Origin: Ruegeria sp. HKCCD7303
GTDB taxonomy: Bacteria; Pseudomonadota; Alphaproteobacteria; Rhodobacterales; Rhodobacteraceae
DNA length: 64,000 bases
Assembly (NCBI RefSeq): GCF_013111185.1
Contig: NZ_WVRE01000004.1
Span: forward strand, 62,001 to 126,000
Direction of reading: 5' to 3'
This document shows positions 34,552 through 42,571 of this stretch, in pieces. The notes below the pieces were generated by a model, which was given only the letters and a program-made list of their open reading frames with translations, was not told where the DNA came from and did not search any database. Position numbers and translations under genes: made by a program. The number at the start of each line of letters is the position of its first letter. The stretch's first letter is position 1.

Positions 34552-35700
34552 TCACGTCCCGGGCGGCGGCGGAGGCAAGATCGTGAACAACTGCGCCAGT
34601 TCCTGCACGTCGCCTGCCTTTTTCCAGCCGTCCTGTCCCGCAGTCCAGACATATGTGTCACGTGTCAGTTCGCCTTCGCTGGCCATGCGCCCCATCTTGG
34701 CTTTGGAAAACGGCCCGCTTGTCTGACCATCCACAGCGATATGCCACACATGCTCGACAGGTAGCGGAGGAGGCGGTGCCGCGTGTGCTGCCGCTTGCGG
34801 GGCAGCGGGGGCGGGCGATCCCCAAGGGCCGCTCGGCTGGCCCGCTGCCATGTTCGACATCTGATGCGCCATTGCCATCCCCATACCCATGCCAAGACCG
34901 GCGCCCATGCCACCGCCTTGACCCGGATTATTGGCCGCGGCCGTCATCGCCTCTGCTGCCGAATATTGAGTGAAGTTGCCCAGATCGCCCGCCAAACCCA
35001 TCGAAGTCCGCTTATCCAGAGCTGCCTCAACCGCCGGGGGCAGCGAGATGTTCTCGATGTAAAACTCCGGCATTTCCAGCCCATAGCTGTCCAAGACCGG
35101 CGAAACTTCGGCAGCGATCAGCTTGCCCAGATCGGCGGTGTTTGCGGCCATGTCCAGAACAGGAATACCAGAGCCCGAGATGACGCGGCTGAACTCCTGT
35201 ACGATGATATTGCGCACCTGGAAACTGATTTCGTCCATGGTGAATTCGCCATCTGTTCCGACGATTTCCACGAGGAACTTCGCGGGGTCCTTAACACGCA
35301 CCGTGTAGGTGCCATAGGCCCGGATACGGGTTGGCCCGAACTCGGGATCGCGCAGCATGATGGGGTTCTTGGTGCCCCATTTCAGGTCGTTGAACCGAGT
35401 TGTGTTGACGAAATAGATCTCGGACTTGAACGGCGACTGAAAACCGTGATCCCAATGCTGAAGGGTGGTCATGATCGGCATGTTGTTGGTCTCAAGCATA
35501 TAGAGACCCGGCGTGAATACGTCGGCCAATTGCCCTTCATGCACAAATACTGCTGCCTGACCTTCGCGCACGGTCAGTTTGGCACCGTACTTAATTTCGT
35601 GCCCTTCACGCTCAAACCGCCAGACCATCGTGTCACGGGTGTCATCCACCCAATGAATGACATCAATGAATTCTCCGGTCAGAAAATCAAAAATTCCCAT
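34552..35700 (-). CDS. SPFH-domain protein (YdjI-like) fused to C-terminal GYF_2 domain
   Basis: 382 residues. Residues about 20-260 form an SPFH/band-7-like domain of the YdjI type (VWRFEREGHEIKYGAKLTV, EGQAAVFVHEGQLADVF, YTVRVKDPAKFLVEIVG). A low-complexity Gly/Met linker (about 261-295, GQGGGMGAGLGMGMGM) and a Pro/Ala stretch follow. A GYF_2 (DUF4339) domain ends the protein (HIAVDGQTSGPFSKAKMGRM, TYVWTAGQDGWKKAGDV), closed by LPPPPPG. SPFH proteins organise membranes, and GYF_2 domains likely mediate protein contacts. Fusion to GYF_2 suggests it recruits partners to the membrane. Confidence 0.88.
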   Translation of the reverse strand: MGIFDFLTGEFIDVIHWVDDTRDTMVWRFEREGHEIKYGAKLTVREGQAAVFVHEGQLADVFTPGLYMLETNNMPIMTTLQHWDHGFQSPFKSEIYFVNTTRFNDLKWGTKNPIMLRDPEFGPTRIRAYGTYTVRVKDPAKFLVEIVGTDGEFTMDEISFQVRNIIVQEFSRVISGSGIPVLDMAANTADLGKLIAAEVSPVLDSYGLEMPEFYIENISLPPAVEAALDKRTSMGLAGDLGNFTQYSAAEAMTAAANNPGQGGGMGAGLGMGMGMAMAHQMSNMAAGQPSGPWGSPAPAAPQAAAHAAPPPPLPVEHVWHIAVDGQTSGPFSKAKMGRMASEGELTRDTYVWTAGQDGWKKAGDVQELAQLFTILPPPPPGT

Positions 35701-35722
35701 TTGGGTTCTCCTGTCCTTGGGG

Positions 35723-36679
35723 TCAGAGCGGCTGCCCCATCAATTCACGCGCAATAATACGTACGACAGGGCGTGCTTCATCCACGCCCACACCGGGCTG
35801 CAATCGCTGGTCATACAGCATCGTCAGCAGTTTCTCGTCATGGCTGGTCAGCAATGCAAACTCATCATCATCGTTAAAAATCGAAGGCCGCGCCGCCGGG
35901 CTGTCATTGGACAGGCCAAGCCCCTGGGCGATTTCCTCGTGAATGCAGCTGCGGCGCACCAGGTCCGTCAGTTCAGCGCGGATCAATGCAACCGCGCGCA
36001 CATATTTGTAGGGTGACGCCTTGGTCGCAGACGCAAAGACCAGACAGTCGAAATTGGCGCGTGGGTTGGCGACCAGATCCAGCGAAGCCTGGCTGATATT
36101 TGGGATCAATTGCTTCAGGCGGGACGCGACATAGGCGCTGTCGTCCTTGCCTGCGAAAAAGACATGGAAGTTGGCGTTTCGCGATACAACCGATATCGGG
36201 TGCTGGGTCAATCCGGCCAGACGACCCACAAACACCCGAACCTGTTCCGCATCCTGTGTCCGTGTTTCGGGCAAAACCGAGGGGCCAAACTCGGTCTGGA
36301 TACGAACGGGCCCCGACCAACGGCTCAGCTGCCCGTCCGTCTGGCGTGAACCAATCGAAACACTCTGCGTCGGATATTCGCTGTAGAACGCGATTGTTTC
36401 GAAGTTCCGGGCCAGATCGTCGGCGTCATAGGGCGTGTCCGGTCCGCCGCCGTCTGTACGCAACAGCCCCCGAACCAGAAGGTCACGTTCAACGCGCTGG
36501 TAAAACCGCGCCAGATCCTGACTTGCCGCAGAAGGCGGTACATACGCATTCGCCGCGGTCGGCGCGGGTTCCGGGCGAGGCTGCGGCGCAACAGTAGATG
36601 TAAGGGTTTCATCGCAATTGGCCAACGCCAAAACCGAAGTCACACCCAACGCAAGTTTCAGAGAATTGAAGTGCCGCAC
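35723..36679 (-). CDS. DUF2927 family lipoprotein
   Basis: About 318 residues. With GTG 36679 as start (AGGCAGGA about 5 bases upstream) the N-terminus is a lipoprotein signal: RHFNSLKLALGVTSVLALANCDE, lipobox cysteine about residue 22. The body has the DUF2927 pattern: FAGKDDSAYVASRLKQLIP, DCLVFASATKASPYKYVRAV, then SCIHEEIAQGLGLSNDSPAARPSIFNDD, whose H-E-x2-Q-x-LG-L-x-ND resembles a zincin-like metal-binding motif. The open frame extends to 36841, but that part overlaps telA and lacks a signal. Function unknown; periplasmic. Confidence 0.82.
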   Translation of the reverse strand: MRHFNSLKLALGVTSVLALANCDETLTSTVAPQPRPEPAPTAANAYVPPSAASQDLARFYQRVERDLLVRGLLRTDGGGPDTPYDADDLARNFETIAFYSEYPTQSVSIGSRQTDGQLSRWSGPVRIQTEFGPSVLPETRTQDAEQVRVFVGRLAGLTQHPISVVSRNANFHVFFAGKDDSAYVASRLKQLIPNISQASLDLVANPRANFDCLVFASATKASPYKYVRAVALIRAELTDLVRRSCIHEEIAQGLGLSNDSPAARPSIFNDDDEFALLTSHDEKLLTMLYDQRLQPGVGVDEARPVVRIIARELMGQPL

Positions 36680-36692
36680 ACCGATCCTGCCT

Positions 36693-37883
36693 TTAGCCGG
36701 GAACTGCAGTGCCGGCATTGTCACCAACACCGTCCTGGCGCGCTTTGGCAGAGGCCAAAGTGTCGCGTAGTTCGGCTTCCATCTTTTGCAGTTCAACTTC
36801 GGCCGCAGCGCGTTTGGCCTTGCCTTCATCTGCAATTGCAAGACTTTCGTTGATGGTCCCGATCAGGTCAGCATTGGCCTGCTTGACGGCTTCAATGTCG
36901 AACACGCCGCGCTCCATTTCCTCGCGGATCATCTTGTTGGATTCGCGAAGATTCGCCGCGTTCGAGGTCAGCAGTTCGTTTGTCAGATCGTTGGCGTCAC
37001 GCACGGCGGCGGCAGCTTCGGCGCTGCGCTGGATGGTGACAGCTTGCGCCAGCTGGGTTTCCCACAGAGGAACTGTGTTGACCAGGGTCGAGTTGATCTT
37101 GGTCACCAGCGACTTGTCGTTTTCCTGTACCAAACGGATCGATGGCAGCGACTGCATCGTAACCTGGCGGGTCAGTTTCAGATCATGAACACGGCGTTCC
37201 AGATCGTCCCGTGCGGCGCGCATGTCGCGCAGCTCTTGCGCTTTCATGACCTGTTGATCTTCGGGCGCGGCCTCTACCTCGGCCTCTTTTTCCGGAATGT
37301 CGTGGCTGTCCAGTTCGGTCAGCTTTTCCTCGCCTGCAGCGATGTAAAGCGCCAGTTCGTCGTAGAAGTCCAACGTCTTTTCATACAGCAGATCAAGCGA
37401 TTTGATGTCTTTCAGCAGGGTATGCTCATGGCCCAGAAGATCGTCGGTGATACGGTCGATCTGGCCCTGAACTTCTTCGTACTGAGCGGTGAATTTGGCA
37501 AAAGGCGCGGCCTTGCCCAGCAGTTTTTCCCACCAGCTGCGTTCGCGGCGCACGTCCAGTTCACTGACCGAGAAGCCACGGATCGTGGTGACGATATTGC
37601 GCAGGCTGTCTCCGGCGGGGCCCACATCCTTGTTGCGCACATCCGCCAGCATCGCCTGACTGATTTCCTGCAACTCGGCCTGTGCAGATGACCCAAAAGA
37701 CACGATCGAGTTGGTATTGCCAATGTCGATTTCATCCATCCGCTTGCGGATTTCGGCACTGACGGGTTCGTCGGCGTCTTCCAGCGACACGACCTCGGCC
37801 TGCGGTTCAGGCAAGGCAACGGCGGTGACTTCCTGCACCAGAGTTTCAGCCTGAACTGCCTTGTTCTTGATCTCATCGGACAT
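36693..37883 (-). CDS. Toxic-anion resistance protein, TelA family (YaaN/KlaA-like)
   Basis: 396 residues, almost wholly alpha-helical and charged. Family segments include NIVTTIRGFSVSELDVRRERSWWEKLLGKA, LLYEKTLDFYDELALYIAAGEEKL and LPSIRLVQENDKSLVTKINSTLVNTVPLWETQLAQAV. TelA relatives were named from tellurite resistance plasmids and also affect antimicrobial resistance in Firmicutes; the biochemical role is unknown. In Bacillus subtilis xpaC and the telA homologue yaaN are adjacent, the same arrangement as here. The preceding XpaC gene ends 30 bases upstream. Confidence 0.9.
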   Translation of the reverse strand: MSDEIKNKAVQAETLVQEVTAVALPEPQAEVVSLEDADEPVSAEIRKRMDEIDIGNTNSIVSFGSSAQAELQEISQAMLADVRNKDVGPAGDSLRNIVTTIRGFSVSELDVRRERSWWEKLLGKAAPFAKFTAQYEEVQGQIDRITDDLLGHEHTLLKDIKSLDLLYEKTLDFYDELALYIAAGEEKLTELDSHDIPEKEAEVEAAPEDQQVMKAQELRDMRAARDDLERRVHDLKLTRQVTMQSLPSIRLVQENDKSLVTKINSTLVNTVPLWETQLAQAVTIQRSAEAAAAVRDANDLTNELLTSNAANLRESNKMIREEMERGVFDIEAVKQANADLIGTINESLAIADEGKAKRAAAEVELQKMEAELRDTLASAKARQDGVGDNAGTAVPG

Positions 37884-37913
37884 GGGTATGTTCCTCGCTC
37901 AAATAATGGCCGG

Positions 37914-38828
37914 TCAGTCCAACCGGACGCCTTCGCGCTGCAGTCTTTCGCGCAACACGTCAATTTCAACCGTCAGATCACTGCGGTCATCCAATAGCAT
38001 TTTGCGCGTACGCGCGGCGAAATTCTGTTCCAGATCGTCCAGCAAAGCAGAGTAATCCGCAAGCGCCTGCGCATCGCGGGTTCGGGCGTAGACGTCAGCA
38101 AACTTGACGGTCGCGTCCCGTGCGCCCTGCAAATACACGGTCAGGTACTTTCTGGCACCGGCCAGATCGCGGGGGTCTTCTTCGACTGTGCGGAACAAGT
38201 CCCGCGCAGTGTCCTGAAACCGTTCGACGCGGGCTTCGACCCTGCGGTCACCCGCGCGTTTGATGGCGTCCGTCATCTCAGACAGATGTTTCTCGGCATC
38301 GTCGACGACGCGGGCCACGCGATCCTGCTGAAAGGTGTCGATCCCTTCCATGCCCTTATCCTTCATCGGATCAATGCCGAATGAGACCGAGTGCAAAACG
38401 GTAGCCGCCACTCCAAAAAGCACCGGGGCCAACAAGCTGGCTTGTGCCGCAGTTTCTGCATCCAGAAACTCGGTCCTGTATGTGGCTAGCCCTGCACCCA
38501 GGCCCGTTAGAATGCTGGCAAATATCTTGCGCGGAAAAGCAGGCCGTCGGGCGGTCTTTCGGGCGTTATACGCGGCTTCGGCCCGCAAACCTTCGCGCAG
38601 CAGGAACGCGGCAGCTGTCAGGATACCAGCTGCGATCAGACCGATGGTCATGCCGATCGCGCCATCGTTCAGCGACAAAAACACCAAAGGAATGGCCGGA
38701 AGAAACAGAAGATTGGCACGGGCACCAGCGGGCTCGACCCGTGCACCGTCAAACTGTCCACGTGGCACAGGTGTATCGTCTGAGGTATCGCCCTGCGGGC
38801 TGTACTTGCCGCCAAACCGCTTTGCCAT
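37914..38828 (-). CDS. XpaC family protein (5-bromo-4-chloroindolyl phosphate hydrolysis family)
   Basis: 304 residues. After a polar N-terminus there are two or more membrane helices (about 39-75, and 105-150 with IFASILTGLGAGLA and LLAPVLFGVAATVL). A long helical cytoplasmic C-terminal half follows (RVARVVDDAEKHLSEMTDAI, RFQDTARDLFRTVEEDPRDLAGARKYL). The family name comes from a phenotype in Bacillus, and no catalytic motif is evident. The YLTVYL segment with repeated helices is the conserved core. It starts three bases after the stop of a 29-codon membrane microprotein. Confidence 0.87.
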   Translation of the reverse strand: MAKRFGGKYSPQGDTSDDTPVPRGQFDGARVEPAGARANLLFLPAIPLVFLSLNDGAIGMTIGLIAAGILTAAAFLLREGLRAEAAYNARKTARRPAFPRKIFASILTGLGAGLATYRTEFLDAETAAQASLLAPVLFGVAATVLHSVSFGIDPMKDKGMEGIDTFQQDRVARVVDDAEKHLSEMTDAIKRAGDRRVEARVERFQDTARDLFRTVEEDPRDLAGARKYLTVYLQGARDATVKFADVYARTRDAQALADYSALLDDLEQNFAARTRKMLLDDRSDLTVEIDVLRERLQREGVRLD

Positions 38829-38831
38829 GGA

Positions 38832-38921
38832 CTACAGCCCCCCGAGCAGGCCGGTGCAGACACCAAGCAATAGCAGCAACAAAACAGCGTAGGCGAGTTT
38901 TTGCACTCCGCTTCCGGACAT
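38832..38921 (-). CDS. 29-residue membrane microprotein upstream of xpaC-like gene
   Basis: A short frame reads MSGSGVQKLAYAVLLLLLLG, then VCTGLLGGL and TAG. It has a G-rich ribosome-binding stretch (GGGGGG) just upstream, one membrane helix with flanking polar/lysine N-terminus, and a GLLGGL end. It ends three bases before the XpaC start, suggesting translational coupling. Its ATG, membrane-helix composition and position argue for a real gene. Its function is unknown; it could be a small partner of the membrane-bound XpaC/SPFH proteins. Confidence 0.65.
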   Translation of the reverse strand: MSGSGVQKLAYAVLLLLLLGVCTGLLGGL

Positions 38922-39003
38922 CACGCCCCCCAAACAGCACCATTCCCTGAAAATTTAGGGGATGCGCGGGCTTAGCGCTAGGGGGAAGGTTGACGAACCT
39001 GCA

Positions 39004-39819
39004 TCACTTGCGAGGTTTCTTGCCGATCGGTGCCCGTTTTCTTTGCGGTCGCGCCGGGCGCTTGGGTGCAGCATCTGGTTTCGCGTCTGCGTCCAGCCCA
39101 AGTTGTTCACGCATCACTCGGCGACGCACCTCTTCCACTTCACCCTGTTTCAGATCGCCCAACTGGAACGGACCGTAAGACACGCGCAAAAGGCGGTTTA
39201 CTGTGAACCCGATATCTTCCATCGCACGGCGGATTTCGCGGTTCTTGCCTTCCCGAAGGCCAATGGTCAGCCAGGCATTAGCCCCTTGCTGGCGGTCAAG
39301 TGTAACGGTCATCGGCTGAAACCGCTCTCCTTCGATCACCAGCCCTTTGCGCAGTGGCTCGAAATCTTCATCTTTCGGTCGGCCATTCACCCGCACGCGA
39401 TATTTGCGCAGCCAACCGGTCGAGGGCAGTTCAAGCTTGCGCTTGATCCCGCCATCATTGGTCAGCAACAGCAAGCCTTCGGAGTTCAGGTCCAGTCGCC
39501 CGACGCTCATCACCCGTGGCATGTCTTCGGGTAGCTTGTCGAAAATCGTTTCGCGGCCTTTTTCGTCGCGCGTGGTTGTCACCAATCCCGCAGGCTTGTG
39601 ATACAGCCACAGGCGCGAGGGTTCCGGTTCCGAGACGGGCTTGCCATCAACAACGATCTTGTCTTTTGCCGTGACGTTCAGGGCAGGGCTGTTGATGGTC
39701 TTGCCATTCACGGCCACACGACCTGCTTCGATCATGCGCTCAGCCTCACGCCGCGATGCGATGCCAGCACGGGCCAGGACTTTGGCGATCCGGTCGCCGG
39801 GAGGAGGGGTCTTGTTCAT
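39004..39819 (-). CDS. rRNA large-subunit pseudouridine synthase, RsuA/RluB family
   Basis: About 271 residues starting at ATG 39819. The N-terminal S4 RNA-binding domain is RIAKVLARAGIASRREAERMI. The catalytic domain has MSVGRLDLNSEGLLLLTNDG, the Asp of GRLD being the conserved nucleophile, and GLREGKNREIRRAMEDIGF. The basic C-terminal tail (RPARPQRKRAPIGKKPRK) probably aids RNA binding. RluB-type enzymes modify 23S rRNA, RsuA 16S; which one is not certain from sequence. An upstream open frame to 40164 overlaps tadA and is not family-like. Divergent from tadA. Confidence 0.92.
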   Translation of the reverse strand: MNKTPPPGDRIAKVLARAGIASRREAERMIEAGRVAVNGKTINSPALNVTAKDKIVVDGKPVSEPEPSRLWLYHKPAGLVTTTRDEKGRETIFDKLPEDMPRVMSVGRLDLNSEGLLLLTNDGGIKRKLELPSTGWLRKYRVRVNGRPKDEDFEPLRKGLVIEGERFQPMTVTLDRQQGANAWLTIGLREGKNREIRRAMEDIGFTVNRLLRVSYGPFQLGDLKQGEVEEVRRRVMREQLGLDADAKPDAAPKRPARPQRKRAPIGKKPRK

Positions 39820-39880
39820 GTCAGGCCCATAACCCATCCGGCGCGCTTGCGAAAGGCAGGTTTCTGATGCAGTCAGGGGC

Positions 39881-40345
39881 ATGGTGTTCAAATCGCATAT
39901 GGAGCAAGCCCTGGCCGAGGCGCGCGCAGCAGCAGATCGCGGCGAGGTGCCCGTGGGGGCAGTTCTGGTTGGTCCAGACGGAAAGGTCGTGGCTGCGGCT
40001 GGGAACCGGACGCGCGAGTTGAATGATCCAACGGCCCATGCAGAAATCTTGGCTCTGCGCGAGGCCTGTGCAAAGGCGGGGTCTGAGCGGCTGCCAGAAC
40101 ATGATCTATACGTGACGCTGGAACCCTGTGCGATGTGCGCCGCGGCCTTGGCGGCCGCGCGCATCCGGCGAATCTACTACGGCGCGGCTGACCCCAAGTC
40201 GGGCGGAGTGGCCCACGGCGCGCGCGTGTTTTCGCACCCGCAGGCGCATCATGTGCCCGAAGTCTATGACGGGATCGCCAGTGAAGACGCAGCGGCGCTT
40301 TTGAAAGACTTCTTTGCATCCCGCCGCAAGGACGTGCCGGACTGA
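39881..40345 (+). CDS. tadA: tRNA-specific adenosine deaminase
   Basis: 154 residues. The zinc-site motifs are HAE (His53, Glu55) and PCAMC (Cys83, Cys86), with ARIRRIYYGAADPKSGG following, characteristic of TadA. It deaminates adenosine 34 to inosine in tRNA-Arg(ACG). ATG 39881 gives the usual N-terminus; ATG 39899 is an alternative. The C-terminus lacks the usual long basic helix but ends DFFASRRKDVPD, normal for the group. Divergently transcribed from the pseudouridine synthase. Confidence 0.94.
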   Translation: MVFKSHMEQALAEARAAADRGEVPVGAVLVGPDGKVVAAAGNRTRELNDPTAHAEILALREACAKAGSERLPEHDLYVTLEPCAMCAAALAAARIRRIYYGAADPKSGGVAHGARVFSHPQAHHVPEVYDGIASEDAAALLKDFFASRRKDVPD

Positions 40346-40353
40346 AGCCCAGC

Positions 40354-41046
40354 CTACAGTTTGATGGGCTGCATCACCTCTGGCTCGATCACATCGACAC
40401 CCGGAAGCTCGTCGACCAGCACCTGTGCAGACTGTTCGAGGATCGGGAAGGTCTTGTAGTGGCACGGAATAACCGTCTTGAAATTGAAGTATCGCTTGGC
40501 GGCATAGGCGGTGGCCTTCATGTCCATGGTAAAATGCCCGCCAGCTGAAAGGATCCCGATATCGGGTTTGTAGTAATCCCCCATCCAATCCATGTCAGCC
40601 ATGATGTCTGTGTCGCCGGAGGCATAGAGCATTTTTTCCTCAGCAGCGATCATAAAGCCGACCTCACTACCGCCGGTGCGCAAACCGTCGGGCGTTGAAA
40701 AGGTAGAACTATGAGAGGCCGGGACCATTGTCACCATGACCCCGTTCAGGTTGACTGTGCCGCCCTTGTTGAAGCCTATCGTTTCTATTCCTTCGGCTTC
40801 GCTCCAATACCCCATCAGGTCATATTGCCCGACAACGGGGATTTTCAGATGTTTGGCCAGGGGCAGTACATCAGCCACATGATCAAAATGTGTATGAGTC
40901 AGAAGGATATGAGTCGCACCGTCCAGCGCGGCATCGTGCTGATCTTCGGGCAAGACCGGATTGCCGGTCAGCCAGGGATCGATCAATAGAACCTGCCCCT
41001 GCGTTTCAATGCGAAAACTGCCATGTCCCAGCCAAACAATATTCAT
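40354..41046 (-). CDS. UPF0173 metallo-beta-lactamase-fold hydrolase
   Basis: About 230 residues. It starts MNIVWLGHGSFRIE, and the metal-binding signature is THTHFDHVAD (H-x-H-x-D-H), followed by YASGDTDIMADM and IPCHYKTFPIL with further ligands. This fits the UPF0173 family of metal-dependent hydrolases; the substrate is unknown. ATG 41046 has GGAGG upstream; a TTG two codons earlier is less likely. It lies tail to tail with tadA, eight bases apart, with no evident terminator. Confidence 0.88.
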   Translation of the reverse strand: MNIVWLGHGSFRIETQGQVLLIDPWLTGNPVLPEDQHDAALDGATHILLTHTHFDHVADVLPLAKHLKIPVVGQYDLMGYWSEAEGIETIGFNKGGTVNLNGVMVTMVPASHSSTFSTPDGLRTGGSEVGFMIAAEEKMLYASGDTDIMADMDWMGDYYKPDIGILSAGGHFTMDMKATAYAAKRYFNFKTVIPCHYKTFPILEQSAQVLVDELPGVDVIEPEVMQPIKL

Positions 41047-41106
41047 TCCCAATTTCCTCCCAAATGGTGTCTTGGCAGTAGCCTAGCATCGGCTATGTAA
41101 AATTCC

Positions 41107-41778
41107 ATGGACTGGATTCGAGAAATTGATGGCTATTGTGAACGTTTGTCACCGGAGTATTGGGCCGAGCCAATCAATGCGATTACAAACGCCGCCTTTC
41201 TGATTTCTGCTTGGCTTATGGGGCGGCGGGTGCGCAATCAGGACATGCCGCTGGCCATGATTCTGGTCGCGCTTTTGGCGATGATCGGAATCGGCAGCTA
41301 TCTGTTTCACACGCATGCGCAGGTCTGGGCAGCGTTGGCAGATATAGTGCCGATCCTTCTGTTCATTCTGGTCTATATCTTTGCAGTGAACAGGGACATC
41401 TGGCGGATGTCTTCGCCGTTCGCGCTTGGGGGAACAATGCTCTTTTTTCCCTATGCTGCCGCGACCGTTCCACTGTTTCAGCTTTTTCCAGGGCTCGGCG
41501 GATCGGCGGCCTATGCGCCGGTCCCGTTGTTGATTCTGATCTATGCGATCCTGTTGCGGGGCCGTGATCCAATCCTGGCCAAAGGGTTGGCAATCGGAGC
41601 GTTGATCTTGATCCTGTCGATCACGTTCCGCGCACTTGATTTGCCGGTTTGCGGGCACTGGCCACTGGGTACGCATTTCATGTGGCACATCCTGAACGCC
41701 ATCATGCTGGGCTGGATGATCGAAGTATATCGCGCGGCCCTGATACGGGGCCGCTTTTCAGCAGGTCTTAAAGCCTGA
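41107..41778 (+). CDS. Ceramidase-family integral membrane hydrolase
   Basis: 223 residues with about seven predicted membrane helices. The N-terminus YCERLSPEYWAEPINAITNAAF and the segments GSYLFHTHAQVW and GTHFMWHILNAIM carry the conserved Glu/Ser/His set of the alkaline ceramidase (CREST) superfamily, where a zinc bound by three histidines hydrolyses an amide in the membrane. Eukaryotic members cleave ceramide. In bacteria the lipid substrate is unknown and might be an amide-linked aminolipid; that is inference. No good ribosome-binding site is visible. Stands alone between opposing genes. Confidence 0.85.
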   Translation: MDWIREIDGYCERLSPEYWAEPINAITNAAFLISAWLMGRRVRNQDMPLAMILVALLAMIGIGSYLFHTHAQVWAALADIVPILLFILVYIFAVNRDIWRMSSPFALGGTMLFFPYAAATVPLFQLFPGLGGSAAYAPVPLLILIYAILLRGRDPILAKGLAIGALILILSITFRALDLPVCGHWPLGTHFMWHILNAIMLGWMIEVYRAALIRGRFSAGLKA

Positions 41779-41854
41779 GAGCCGGGCGGGGCGATCCCTT
41801 TTAACTATCCTCTAATCAAGGAGTATCAGCCCCCGTATTTAGGTCGGTCCTGAC

Positions 41855-42418
41855 TCAATCCTGAAAGGCGGCGGCCAGATGGTCGGGCAGGTCGAACTCA
41901 GCCAAAACCCGCGCACGGCCCTCGGATGACATCTTGCGGGCAGTCTTTTCAACGATGCTCTGTATTTTCTCAGCCGAGTGTTTTGCGGCAAAGGGTTGGA
42001 AATACCATTTCAGGAACACAAAGCAGATTACATCTTCCAGCGCTTGCACCTCTTCATCGCGCTTGATGCCTTGCTTGCGCAACATGCGTCCTGCGGCCTC
42101 GACCTGTTCAGCGTCATAACCTTCACGCGTCATCAAACCCATGACCACCTCGGCGTGGTGCACCGCCTGCGCCTTGCGCCAGGCCAGATAACCTGCGCGG
42201 CCTTCGGGGTATTCGCTGCGAGCCAGTTTCCAGCGCTCTACATGTTGGCCACGCGCCGCAATCTGTAAGGCGTCAGAGGCGTTCGGAAACAAACGGTCCA
42301 GCTCGGCGGTCATGCGTTCGCCGTAAAGCTGCGCTTCGGGCCGGCCGTCGTCGAGGTTGGGGTCATGTGCATTGGCTGCATCGATTGCGTCCAGAACCGC
42401 TTGTTTTTGCGCGCTCAT
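41855..42418 (-). CDS. DUF4202 family protein
   Basis: About 187 residues, soluble. Motifs: RGQHVERWKLARSEYP, YLAWRKAQAVHHAEVV, LEDVICFVFLKWYFQPFA and KHSAEKIQSIVEKTARKMS. The spaced H, HH and ED residues recall HD-like metal-binding helical folds, but no biochemical function is known to me. ATG 42418 has GGAG about 9 bases upstream; the frame starts four codons earlier at 42430. It appears monocistronic. Confidence 0.8.
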   Translation of the reverse strand: MSAQKQAVLDAIDAANAHDPNLDDGRPEAQLYGERMTAELDRLFPNASDALQIAARGQHVERWKLARSEYPEGRAGYLAWRKAQAVHHAEVVMGLMTREGYDAEQVEAAGRMLRKQGIKRDEEVQALEDVICFVFLKWYFQPFAAKHSAEKIQSIVEKTARKMSSEGRARVLAEFDLPDHLAAAFQD

Positions 42419-42525
42419 TTCTAGCTCCACTGGCTTAGCTGCACCACGAGAGTCCCGCGGCCGTTTTGGTCGTGTCGCTCATGCTAACGGCTCGCCATGG
42501 GAGATGCATCCTCGAAAATGCAAAG

Positions 42526-42559
42526 GGCCGGGTCAGACAAGGGGAAATCTAACCCGGCC
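42526..42559 (-). terminator. Hairpin terminator after the 52-residue exported protein
   Basis: Inverted repeat GGCCGGGT (42526-42533) / ACCCGGCC (42552-42559). On the minus strand it is followed by CTTTGCATTTTC. It lies 12 bases after the stop of the small gene, supporting that gene as a real transcription unit. Confidence 0.65.
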
Positions 42560-42571
42560 GTGACCTGCGCT

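Noticed and set aside
36693..38828. A tellurite-resistance island
   Set aside because: TelA and XpaC alone do not make a Ter operon; terC/terD-type genes are absent, and the family names rest on old phenotypes. The TerB-like gene at 48830 is 10 kb away and separate.
39820..40164. N-terminal extension of the pseudouridine synthase
   Set aside because: The extra 115 codons are antisense to tadA; the S4 domain begins at the ATG at 39819.
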